Assembly: GCF_000238355.1 (NCBI RefSeq)
Contig: NZ_AHCA01000007.1
Coordinates: 62,001 to 126,000, forward strand
DNA from: Pseudoalteromonas haloplanktis ATCC 14393
Lineage (GTDB): Bacteria; Pseudomonadota; Gammaproteobacteria; Enterobacterales; Alteromonadaceae
Reading direction: 5' to 3'
Length of the DNA: 64,000 nucleotides
The stretch's first letter is position 1; every line of letters begins with the position of its first letter. Positions 57,315 through 64,000 of the stretch are shown in pieces. Under the pieces are notes generated by a model that was given only the letters and a program-made list of their open reading frames with translations, had not been told where the DNA came from and did not search any database. Position numbers and translations under genes: made by a program.

Positions 57315-57590
57315 TTGGCTAAAGTATTTTTATTGATTATGGTTGTTTTGTTATCTGGTTGCACTTCATCGCAAGTAATGAGCTCGGGGTGTGATTTTGT
57401 TGCTGGCAGTGTGCAAAGTCAGCAAAGGCAAGTACAGAATCACTCGCTTGATAGTTCAGATACAAACCAAGCAGCGAATATAATTAATGGCGTTTTTAGT
57501 ATGATACTTGGGCCAATAAGCCGCTCACTCGGCGATGATGAGTGCAAAGCCGAGGAGCCATCGTCGGAATACCCAAGTATCCCTTTATAA
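57315..57590 (+). CDS. Small lipoprotein, unknown
   Basis: 91 residues from a TTG start at 57315, chosen because AAAGGA lies six bases upstream; a GTG at 57273 has no Shine-Dalgarno and would put 14 polar residues before the signal peptide. The lipobox is LLSGC. The mature part is Ser/Gln-rich with three further cysteines (SGCDFV, DDECKAE). Its 3' end overlaps the convergent metallo-hydrolase gene by 6 bp. Confidence 0.75.
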   Translation: MAKVFLLIMVVLLSGCTSSQVMSSGCDFVAGSVQSQQRQVQNHSLDSSDTNQAANIINGVFSMILGPISRSLGDDECKAEEPSSEYPSIPL

Positions 57591-58676
57591 CGCGATACTT
57601 TCCCCTTCATTTAGAATATAAAGTGGTATCTGCGAGTCCATTTCAGTGTACATATGCAACAAGCGTAGCAGTGCCGAGTGGCTGCTGTGATCGCCCATCT
57701 TCCAACTTGAATTGCCATAGCCCCAAGGTATCATAACGTTGCAGTTAAGCTCTTGTGCACCCATTAGGGCGTCTTCTGGCGTAGTGTGTACATAGCGATA
57801 CCATTTACCGTTTTCTTCATGATAATAAGACGCTATCGGCATTAAGCAAATATCAATGTCGCCATATTTTTGTTGAATATCGCTAAAGTGCTGTGAGTAG
57901 CCAGTGTCGCCAGCAAAGAATAATGTTTTACCATTTTGCTCAAGCAACCAGCCGTTCCATAAGTCTTTGTCGTGATCTTCGTAAATAAATGGCACTAACA
58001 CTCGGCTACTAAAATGATGTGCAGGCAGGGCATGAATCGTTAAATTGTCAATGTTAGTTTTTGCATACCAAGCCATTTCACTAATGTTAAACCCACCAGT
58101 TGGAAAGTTATCAGCCATGCCAAGTGGCGTTAAATAGCGTGGCTGATTGCCAATTTCCTCAATGTCGGCTTTATTGAAATGATCGTAGTGAATATGAGAA
58201 TACATGACGGCGTCCAGATTTTTAAGTTCACTGTCAGTAAGCCAGTCGCCAGGTTTGCGATAGAACCCAGAGGCAAGACGAAAGGCTAAGTCGACTGGGG
58301 AGTCAAATTGCTCTTTTACAGGATCAAATACGACTTGTTGACCATTGGGGGTTTTGATCATAAATCCGGCATGGCCGAGCCAGCGAACAGTGAAACCAGT
58401 ATTAAGCTGTGGGTTTTCTTGTTGGCCTTGATATTGACAGTTTTCAGTTTCTGTTTCACAGATTAAGCTGGCATTTTTTGGGTAGCAATCATTCTCACAA
58501 CTAACTGGGTAAGTTTTTTCGCCAGGGTAGAGGTTGTGATAGCGACCCGCTCGTTCACCATCTTGGTGCAGTGGCACAATAGTATCTGTACCGGCAATGA
58601 TTTGTACATTATTCGCTGCGCTGCACGCGGTTAAGAGAGTTGAAGTGAAGATTAAAGAAAGAGTAGGTATTTTCAT
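57585..58676 (-). CDS. NAPE-PLD-like metallo-beta-lactamase-fold lipoprotein
   Basis: 363 residues. Lipobox LTAC, then a Cys-bearing N-terminal region and the beta-lactamase fold: VRWLGHAGFMIKTPNGQQVVFDPV, SHIHYDHF (the HxHxDH zinc site, about 159-165), LPAHHFSSR, FFAGDTGYS and a final HSSHSALL. This is the NAPE-PLD / UlaG-like L-ascorbate lactonase-type family. Hydrolysis of N-acylphosphatidylethanolamine has been shown for mammalian members; the substrate here, at the envelope, is not known. Confidence 0.87.
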   Translation of the reverse strand: MKIPTLSLIFTSTLLTACSAANNVQIIAGTDTIVPLHQDGERAGRYHNLYPGEKTYPVSCENDCYPKNASLICETETENCQYQGQQENPQLNTGFTVRWLGHAGFMIKTPNGQQVVFDPVKEQFDSPVDLAFRLASGFYRKPGDWLTDSELKNLDAVMYSHIHYDHFNKADIEEIGNQPRYLTPLGMADNFPTGGFNISEMAWYAKTNIDNLTIHALPAHHFSSRVLVPFIYEDHDKDLWNGWLLEQNGKTLFFAGDTGYSQHFSDIQQKYGDIDICLMPIASYYHEENGKWYRYVHTTPEDALMGAQELNCNVMIPWGYGNSSWKMGDHSSHSALLRLLHMYTEMDSQIPLYILNEGESIAL

Positions 58677-58765
58677 TATTAACTGTTTTTATTATTTGAA
58701 TTAATAAAAGTGTACCAAAAATAGCGGATTAAAAAACACTTAAAAAGTAACAAAAAATAACAATA

Positions 58766-58791
58766 AAAAGCCTGCAAAATACAGGCTTAAT
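58766..58791 (-). terminator. Rho-independent terminator of the DUF2959 gene
   Basis: AAGCCTG and CAGGCTT form a 7-bp stem with a CAAAATA loop; on the minus strand TTTTTATTG follows. Confidence 0.78.
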
Positions 58792-58821
58792 GTATTCTTT
58801 GCTCGCCAACTCTGAGTTGGT

Positions 58822-59478
58822 TTACCCTGCTTTATTCATTTGCTCAATAAATTTATTTGAATCAGCAATCGACTTGTTCATGTCATCCATTAACACTTTG
58901 ATATCGCGTTTAAGGTTAGTGAATTCACCTTGAATGGCCGATACAGCTTGTGCGTTAAGGTTATGCTTTAAATATAAGACATTGTCATGCAGTGATGACA
59001 GTACCGGTTCCATTTTACTTTCGGCATTACGCATTGAGCGTAACAGTTTGTCAAAATCACGTTTGGTTGCAGTGAGTTTTTTACTGCTTTCACGTTTAAG
59101 TGAGGCGTTGGTGTATTGCTCTAATTCGTCACCCCATTCTTCAAACAACGCTTCTGCGACATCTTCAACTTTGTTGATGTTGTTTGTCACGTCGCTCGCA
59201 GCTGCAAGGCTCGATTCGTAGTCATCGTTGAGTTGCTCATAAGCTGCTTGTAAATCACCACCATCAAAGTTTATTAGTGTAGTTAAGCGCTCTAAAGCAG
59301 ATTGAAACTCTTCTTGTGATTCTTCTTGAGATTCTTTAGTTGCTTCAACACGGTCGACTAAAATATCGCGTTTGTGTACACCAACCGATTCCATGGCTGA
59401 GTAATATGCAGATTGGCAACCCGTTAAGGCAAGAGTTAAAGCGATAATTGGTGCGCCTAGCAAAGTAAGTTTTTTCAT
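58822..59478 (-). CDS. DUF2959 lipoprotein
   Basis: 218 residues. The signal peptide ends LTGC (Cys21), followed by QSAYYSAMESVGVHKRDILVDRVE, which marks the DUF2959 family. The rest is strongly helical and charged, a probable coiled coil (about 45-215). The function of the family is not known; the fold suggests a periplasmic helical rod. GGGATC lies before the ATG. Confidence 0.88.
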   Translation of the reverse strand: MKKLTLLGAPIIALTLALTGCQSAYYSAMESVGVHKRDILVDRVEATKESQEESQEEFQSALERLTTLINFDGGDLQAAYEQLNDDYESSLAAASDVTNNINKVEDVAEALFEEWGDELEQYTNASLKRESSKKLTATKRDFDKLLRSMRNAESKMEPVLSSLHDNVLYLKHNLNAQAVSAIQGEFTNLKRDIKVLMDDMNKSIADSNKFIEQMNKAG

Positions 59479-59566
59479 GGAGATCCCTTTTTAAATCCGT
59501 TATAGCTGTAAATTATGTGGTTGATTGCTATGATAATCAAAACAATTTTAGCAGAAAGTTAAATTT

Positions 59567-60460
59567 ATGAATGATAAAGTCGCGCATTATAAGCAACAAG
59601 CCATGTCATTTTTACGCCAGCAGCCTGGTTGGTGGATGCAGTATGTGAATCGTTGTATCGATGATCAAATAACTGTAAATGCGGGTTATTTAGCCTATGT
59701 GACGTTACTTTCGTTAGTGCCTTTAATCGCTGTAGGTGTGGCAATTTTCTCGGCTTTTCCGGGCTTTGAGGATACCCGAATAGCGATTGAAAACTTTTTG
59801 TTTGCTAATTTTATACCTACCTCATCAGATGTAATAAAAGAGCATATTACCTCTTTTGCTGGTAATGCGAATCAAATGACTGCTGTAGGTATTGGTTTTT
59901 TAGCTGCTGTTGCTCTGTTGCTTATCCGTAATGTTGATGCAACGTTAAACCGTATTTGGCGTATTAAAGCCAAGCGCCCGATGATGATTTCTTTCGCTGT
60001 TTACTGGATGGTATTGAGCTTGGGGCCGTTGTTATTGGGAGCCAGTATTGGTGTTACCTCGTATATCGTGTCTTTAGTGTCGTTTGCAGATCAAGGGATC
60101 CCTGGTTTTAGTGGCTTTTTACTAAAGCTTTTGCCGTATTTAATTTCCATGGCGGGCTTTATTTTGCTCTATACTCTAGTACCAAATACTCGGGTTTCAT
60201 TTCGAGCTGCAATACCTGGAGCATTATTTGCGGCGTTATTATTTGAATTAACTAAGAAAGGCTTTGCGCTTTATATTAGTCATTTTCCATCGTATGAGGT
60301 GATTTACGGCGCAGTAGCAACGATCCCTATTTTGTTTGTATGGATTTATTTATCGTGGGTGGTTGTGTTGTTAGGGGCTGAATTTACGGTTTGTATTAGC
60401 CCTAAAGATATTGCCGATACCCCTGAGATTATTCTTGATGAAGAGGGCGATGCTAATTAA
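59567..60460 (+). CDS. yihY: YihY/BrkB family inner membrane protein
   Basis: 297 residues with six membrane segments. The pattern NAGYLAYVTLLSLVPLIAVG, IRNVDATLNRIW and VIYGAVATIPILFVWIYLSW is typical of UPF0761. Once reported as RNase BN in E. coli, an assignment later withdrawn; the true function is unknown. It starts the cluster yihY-pip-dtd, as in E. coli yihY-dtd. Confidence 0.92.
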   Translation: MNDKVAHYKQQAMSFLRQQPGWWMQYVNRCIDDQITVNAGYLAYVTLLSLVPLIAVGVAIFSAFPGFEDTRIAIENFLFANFIPTSSDVIKEHITSFAGNANQMTAVGIGFLAAVALLLIRNVDATLNRIWRIKAKRPMMISFAVYWMVLSLGPLLLGASIGVTSYIVSLVSFADQGIPGFSGFLLKLLPYLISMAGFILLYTLVPNTRVSFRAAIPGALFAALLFELTKKGFALYISHFPSYEVIYGAVATIPILFVWIYLSWVVVLLGAEFTVCISPKDIADTPEIILDEEGDAN

Positions 60461-60491
60461 CTAACTGCATCGCTCATAGGAGAGCAGCATT

Positions 60492-61445
60492 ATGCAGTTA
60501 TATCCGTCAATTACTCCATACCATGATTTTCATTTAAGCGTTGGTGATGGCCATCAGCTTCATATACAAGAATACGGTGAGCCTTGTGGCTTGCCGGTAG
60601 TAATTTGTCATGGCGGCCCTGGAGCGGGCTTACATGCGGATGATTGCCGTTTTTTTGATCCTACGCGTTATCGTATAATTTTGTATAGCCAACGTGGCTG
60701 CGGGCAATCTACTCCTCATTTAATTAATGCAAACACTACCGCAGAGCTTGTGGCAGATCTTGATTACTTACGTACTTATCTTGGGCTTGAAAAATGGGTG
60801 CTTAGCGGTGGCTCTTGGGGGGCAACCTTATGTTTACTGTATGCAATTGAACATACACAGCATGTGCAGGGGCTTATTTTACGGGGTACATTTTTAGCTA
60901 CTGCAGCCGATTTTGACTGGTTATATAGCCGTGCTGGCGGGGCTGCACACTTTTACCCTGAGTTGTATGCACGCTTTTCTCAAAATCTACCAGATGTGAC
61001 GAGTATTCTTGCGTTTTATCAACAGCAATTAAATGATGATAATCAAATAAATGCTAATCACTTTGCTAAGTTATGGTGCCAGTGGGAAAGTGTACTGAGC
61101 CATGGAAAACAGCACCACCAATGGGGGTTGAGTTCACCGCAATTGGGCCTCAATATGGCGCGCTTGATGGTTCATTACTTTGCTGCACGGTGTTTTATTA
61201 CTGATAACTTCATTAGCGAGCATTATAAAAAAATTAGTAAGGTTCCTGTTTGGTTTATACATGGCCGCCATGATTTAGTATGTCGATTTAATGCGGTGCA
61301 GCAATTAGCAGAGCAACTCAATGCACAGTTACTGATATTAGATGGTGTTGGGCATGGTGTTGATAATAATGTATATTTAGCGGCTGTACGGCGCGCAGCT
61401 GATCTAATGTGTATTAAATTATCGAGGCATAAATGCAAGGACTAA
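60492..61445 (+). CDS. pip: Proline iminopeptidase
   Basis: 317 residues, alpha/beta hydrolase of the S33 family: [18 protein letters not shown] oxyanion loop, [11 protein letters not shown], nucleophile elbow GGSWGAT (Ser), late IHGRHDLVC (Asp) and GVGHGVD (His). It releases N-terminal proline from peptides in the cytoplasm. AGGAGAGCA precedes the ATG. Its 3' end overlaps dtd by 13 bp, so the two are translationally linked. Confidence 0.93.
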   Translation: MQLYPSITPYHDFHLSVGDGHQLHIQEYGEPCGLPVVICHGGPGAGLHADDCRFFDPTRYRIILYSQRGCGQSTPHLINANTTAELVADLDYLRTYLGLEKWVLSGGSWGATLCLLYAIEHTQHVQGLILRGTFLATAADFDWLYSRAGGAAHFYPELYARFSQNLPDVTSILAFYQQQLNDDNQINANHFAKLWCQWESVLSHGKQHHQWGLSSPQLGLNMARLMVHYFAARCFITDNFISEHYKKISKVPVWFIHGRHDLVCRFNAVQQLAEQLNAQLLILDGVGHGVDNNVYLAAVRRAADLMCIKLSRHKCKD

Positions 61446-61870
61446 TTCAGCGGGTTAAACACGCAAAAGTTGAAGTGGAAGGCCAAGTTATTGGTCAAAT
61501 TGGGCAGGGGATCTTGCTATTATTGGGAGTTGAAAAACACGATGACAATAGCACTGCTGATAAGCTGCTACATAAGGTAAGTAACTACCGTATTTTTAGC
61601 GATGAAAGCGACAAAATGAACTTAAGCCTAAAAGATATTCAAGGTGAATTATTAGTGGTATCGCAATTTACCTTAGCAGCAGATACTAAAAAAGGTATGC
61701 GGCCAAGTTTTTCTTCTGCAGCAACCCCTACTCAAGCAAATGAGCTTTATGAGTATTTTGTTAGCCAAGCAAAAGCGGCTGGGGTGGTTGTTGCAACGGG
61801 GCAGTTTGCTGCGGATATGCAGGTGAGTTTATGCAATGATGGGCCTGTGACATTTAATTTAGCCGTGTAA
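61433..61870 (+). CDS. dtd: D-aminoacyl-tRNA deacylase
   Basis: 145 residues, E. coli length. [18 protein letters not shown], the catalytic [17 protein letters not shown] motif and the cross-subunit NDGPVTFNL motif are intact. It removes D-amino acids and glycine from mischarged tRNA. It overlaps pip by 13 bp. Confidence 0.97.
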   Translation: MQGLIQRVKHAKVEVEGQVIGQIGQGILLLLGVEKHDDNSTADKLLHKVSNYRIFSDESDKMNLSLKDIQGELLVVSQFTLAADTKKGMRPSFSSAATPTQANELYEYFVSQAKAAGVVVATGQFAADMQVSLCNDGPVTFNLAV

Positions 61871-61891
61871 CGTACTCTGTTTAAATAAACG

Positions 61892-62581
61892 TTATTTTTT
61901 GATCATTACTATATGGTTTGCGTAACCTGGGATTTTCTCAATACTCGGAATTTTACCAAACGTGGTGATCAGTAAGTGTTCTAATTGTTTCAGTTGTGAA
62001 TCATGTTGTGATAAAAAATTAATAAACAGGTAGCCGTTTTTAGCTAAGACACTACGTAATTTTTCATAAAAGCGATGTTTGTATAAAAACAGTGGCGCAT
62101 CGAGTTGGCTAAACAAGTCAAGGATGATCCAACCATACTCTTGCCCTTGCTCAAGCACCGCTTCCGCATCAAAACAGCGCAAGTTTAAGGCATGGTCACC
62201 GCCAAAGAAACGTTTATAACAGTGAATGATATTGGGGTTTTTTTCTACCGACATCAGTTGGCAGTCAGGGTAAGTGTGTTGTAAGTAATTACGAATAGCC
62301 CCCCCGCCAAGTCCGAGTTCAAGCACTGATTTTGGTGCTGTAAGAGGTTGCCATAGTTGTGCTAAAAACTGTAGATGAGGGAACAGCAAGTGGCTCGGTC
62401 GGCTTTTTTCAACCACGGATTGTAAGGTTTCGTTGATCAATAGCCAACGTAATTGCTTATGTTGACGCACTTGAATGCAATCGGCGCCATATTTGTGCCA
62501 ATAGAGTAGTTGTCCGAGACGGTGACAATCTTCGATAAAGCTGTGCTTTACTGCCCCGTTGTCTTCAAAAAAATGTTCCAT
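61892..62581 (-). CDS. Class I SAM-dependent methyltransferase, spermidine synthase-like
   Basis: 229 residues. The SAM-binding motif I is VLELGLGGGAIRNYL, followed by an acidic residue after beta-2 (MSVEKNP) and WIILDLFS (motif II). The fold and motifs are those of spermidine synthase-like methyltransferases, but no polyamine-specific motif (such as the DxxDP loop) is present. The substrate is unknown. Convergent with dtd. Confidence 0.82.
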   Translation of the reverse strand: MEHFFEDNGAVKHSFIEDCHRLGQLLYWHKYGADCIQVRQHKQLRWLLINETLQSVVEKSRPSHLLFPHLQFLAQLWQPLTAPKSVLELGLGGGAIRNYLQHTYPDCQLMSVEKNPNIIHCYKRFFGGDHALNLRCFDAEAVLEQGQEYGWIILDLFSQLDAPLFLYKHRFYEKLRSVLAKNGYLFINFLSQHDSQLKQLEHLLITTFGKIPSIEKIPGYANHIVMIKK

Positions 62582-62624
62582 AGTTACATCAGCATAGCTG
62601 AGTCAATTTAAAGCGCCAGTCTGC

Positions 62625-62643
62625 ATATCACTTTTTGTGATAT
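62625..62643. promoter_or_regulatory. 19-bp perfect palindrome, candidate operator
   Basis: ATATCAC-TTTTT-GTGATAT between the divergent methyltransferase and fabY-type genes, 38 bp outside the methyltransferase start. It is not a CRP site (half-sites are in the reverse order). The binding protein is unknown. Confidence 0.4.
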
Positions 62644-62799
62644 ACAGGTATTTTACTTTGCTCACCAAAGTCGTATTCCAAGTTTTTATCAGATGGAGTA
62701 TGGTAGGTCGCAATAACAAATTACCGTATTCTGTTGATATTATTTTTAGCAGTAAGCGACAGCGTTTTATAGTACGGTATTAGCACAACAGGAGTGATT

Positions 62800-63693
62800 A
62801 TGTTTCAGGTGACAACACCACAAAGTAGCGAAGATTGGCAAGCTTATTATCAATTACGTTGGCAAGTACTACGTGCGCCATGGAATGAGCCGCGTGGCTC
62901 GGAGCAGGACGATTTAGAGCAAGATGCTGAGCACCGCTTTATTAAAAATAAAGAAGGTGTTGTACTAGGTGTTGCACGACTGCATTTTAATAATCAACAA
63001 CAAGCCCAAGTACGTTATATGGCAGTTGCTGAAGGGAATCGTAACCAGCATATTGGTAGTCGTCTACTACATGAGCTTGAGAAAATAGCTTGGACCCAAG
63101 ATGCCGATGAACTCGTTTTATTTGCTCGCGAGCGCGCGCTGGAGTTTTATAAGCGCCATGGTTATGAGCTTAAAGAAAAAGCGCATCTAGCTTATAACGA
63201 TGTTCAACATTGGAAGATGGTGAAACAAAAACCGTCTGAGCCAGGTTGGTTCCGCCATCCTAATTGGACTCAAGTGCTACAGAATACGTGGCGCGAATCG
63301 ATTCCAATTAGTGATGCGATGGGTATTAAAGTTGAAAGCTACACCGATTGGCAATTTACCACCAGTGCTGATCTTAATGCGAATTTAAACTTGCATAACA
63401 CCATGTTTGCAGGCTCTATTTATAGTTTAGCGACGCTAACTGGCTGGGGGGCAACATACTTAGCACTTAAAGAAGCAGGCCTTGAAGGCAATATCGTATT
63501 GGCTGATGCAAATATTAAGTATTTAAAACCGCTGAATAATGAACCGCGTGGCAGTGTTGATTTAAGCGGCTGTAAAGGTAAATTAGCCGAGTTAGAGTCG
63601 GAAGGTAAGGCAAGCTATTTAGTGCCAGTAGAAATCTTTGATGGCAATGTGTTAGTCGCTGAATTTGAAGGTACGTTTAAAGTTATTAAGTGA
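62800..63693 (+). CDS. Fused GNAT acetyltransferase and hot-dog thioesterase, FabY/YiiD type
   Basis: 297 residues from ATG 62800, with CAGGAG six bases upstream (a GTG 6 bp earlier is less likely). The N-terminal GNAT domain (about 1-145) has VRYMAVAEGNRNQHIGSRLL (acetyl-CoA-binding loop) and ALEFYKRHGYE. The C-terminal hot-dog domain (about 155-297) shows NLHNTMFAGSIYSLATLTGWG. This is the plan of E. coli YiiD/FabY, linked to acetyl-ACP formation for fatty acid synthesis, which in E. coli also follows dtd. Confidence 0.88.
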   Translation: MFQVTTPQSSEDWQAYYQLRWQVLRAPWNEPRGSEQDDLEQDAEHRFIKNKEGVVLGVARLHFNNQQQAQVRYMAVAEGNRNQHIGSRLLHELEKIAWTQDADELVLFARERALEFYKRHGYELKEKAHLAYNDVQHWKMVKQKPSEPGWFRHPNWTQVLQNTWRESIPISDAMGIKVESYTDWQFTTSADLNANLNLHNTMFAGSIYSLATLTGWGATYLALKEAGLEGNIVLADANIKYLKPLNNEPRGSVDLSGCKGKLAELESEGKASYLVPVEIFDGNVLVAEFEGTFKVIK

Positions 63694-63694
63694 T

Positions 63695-63729
63695 AAAACA
63701 AGGCCAAGCATTAGCTTGGCCTTGTTTTT
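63695..63729 (+). terminator. Rho-independent terminator, bidirectional
   Basis: AAAACAAGGCCAAGC pairs with GCTTGGCCTTGTTTT (15 bp) around ATTA; T-runs on both strands suit the convergent pldA gene. Confidence 0.9.
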
Positions 63730-63743
63730 ACAGTAACTTATTT

Positions 63744-64000
63744 TTAAAGTAAATCAGTTAATAATATACCCACACCAATACGTTCAATATCAGCGTTATA
63801 ATCAATTAAACTTTCACCGTAACCATTAAAGTATTGTGCATAGCCGCGTAATCGGCCCCATAAAGGAAATGACCAATCTAATTGAATTGCGCCGCGGTTA
63901 TCCGAATTTAAGTTATTGCGTGTCATAAAGCTAAACTCATGGTCTTCGTAGCGGTATGCGCCAGAAAATTCAAAGTAACCCATATATTTATAGATATCTG
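63744..64000 (-). CDS. pldA: Outer membrane phospholipase A, C-terminal part (5' end cut by window edge)
   Basis: About 85 C-terminal residues are visible; the frame is open to the right edge, so the start lies outside. The end [19 protein letters not shown], then [13 protein letters not shown] with a C-terminal hydrophobic residue, is characteristic of PldA's last beta strands. PldA is a calcium-dependent outer membrane phospholipase with A1 and A2 activity; its active-site His and Ser lie upstream, beyond the window. Confidence 0.9.
   Translation of the reverse strand, partial: DIYKYMGYFEFSGAYRYEDHEFSFMTRNNLNSDNRGAIQLDWSFPLWGRLRGYAQYFNGYGESLIDYNADIERIGVGILLTDLL

Overview
The window is a piece of chromosome from a marine gammaproteobacterium. 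The dense gene packing, AT-rich sequence, strongly recognisable core genes (S10 ribosomal operon, glnA-ntrB-ntrC, cysJIH, acnA, plsB, typA, cheV) and accessory style (hybrid two-component systems, many lipoproteins, secreted endonuclease I) point to Alteromonadales, most likely Pseudoalteromonas or a close relative. This is an inference from protein character; no database was searched. I see no rRNA, tRNA, CRISPR array, integrase or complete insertion sequence.

Layout. 1-2134: a polysaccharide deacetylase (cut by the left edge) and a DinF-type MATE transporter, divergent with overlapping 5' ends. 2234-10946: a 1339-residue one-protein two-component system (propeller sensor, kinase, receiver, AraC domain), a non-coding region with two similar 21-bp-spaced repeat pairs that look like its operators, a 1200-residue lipoprotein built of repeated lipocalin-like modules, and a small lipoprotein. 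11008-22848: housekeeping and signalling genes (TRIC-type channel, comM, orphan response regulator, S9 peptidase, CNNM-type membrane protein, REC-EAL protein, M50 protease, cheV, K+ channel with a coupled mini membrane protein), with a frameshifted fragment of an AtoE-type short-chain fatty acid transporter between the M50 gene and cheV. 22999-28048: an unknown hydrolase-fold protein, an EVE protein, tesB and plsB.

28183-33420: the S10 operon rpsJ-rplC-rplD-rplW-rplB-rpsS-rplV-rpsC-rplP-rpmC-rpsQ, with a sigma70 promoter and a hairpin-rich leader of the L4-attenuation kind. It ends at a strong terminator instead of running on into the spc operon. The following islet (33428-36577) has heptanucleotide tandem repeats, a degenerate palindromic repeat, two genes I do not recognise and a secreted endonuclease I. 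The sulfate assimilation genes cysJ-cysI-cysH follow.

41430-53351: a solute-binding-like protein, DUF4124 and small membrane proteins, acnA, an S4-domain protein and then the nitrogen block glnA / DUF4124 / ntrB / ntrC / cNMP-binding protein. glnA has a clear sigma54 promoter and paired NtrC half-sites upstream. 53871-58676: typA, another heptad array, a small unknown gene, a second copy of the palindromic repeat, a CBM9-like secreted protein, a lipoprotein and a NAPE-PLD-like lipoprotein. 58822-64000: a DUF2959 lipoprotein, yihY-pip-dtd, a methyltransferase, a GNAT-thioesterase fusion (same order yihY-dtd-fabY as in E. coli, with insertions) and the C-terminal part of pldA, cut by the right edge.

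No complete new defence or mobile system is evident. The best candidates for something undescribed are the hybrid sensor with its operator-like repeats and giant repeat lipoprotein, the phased heptamer repeat family at three gene borders, and the break between the S10 and spc operons.
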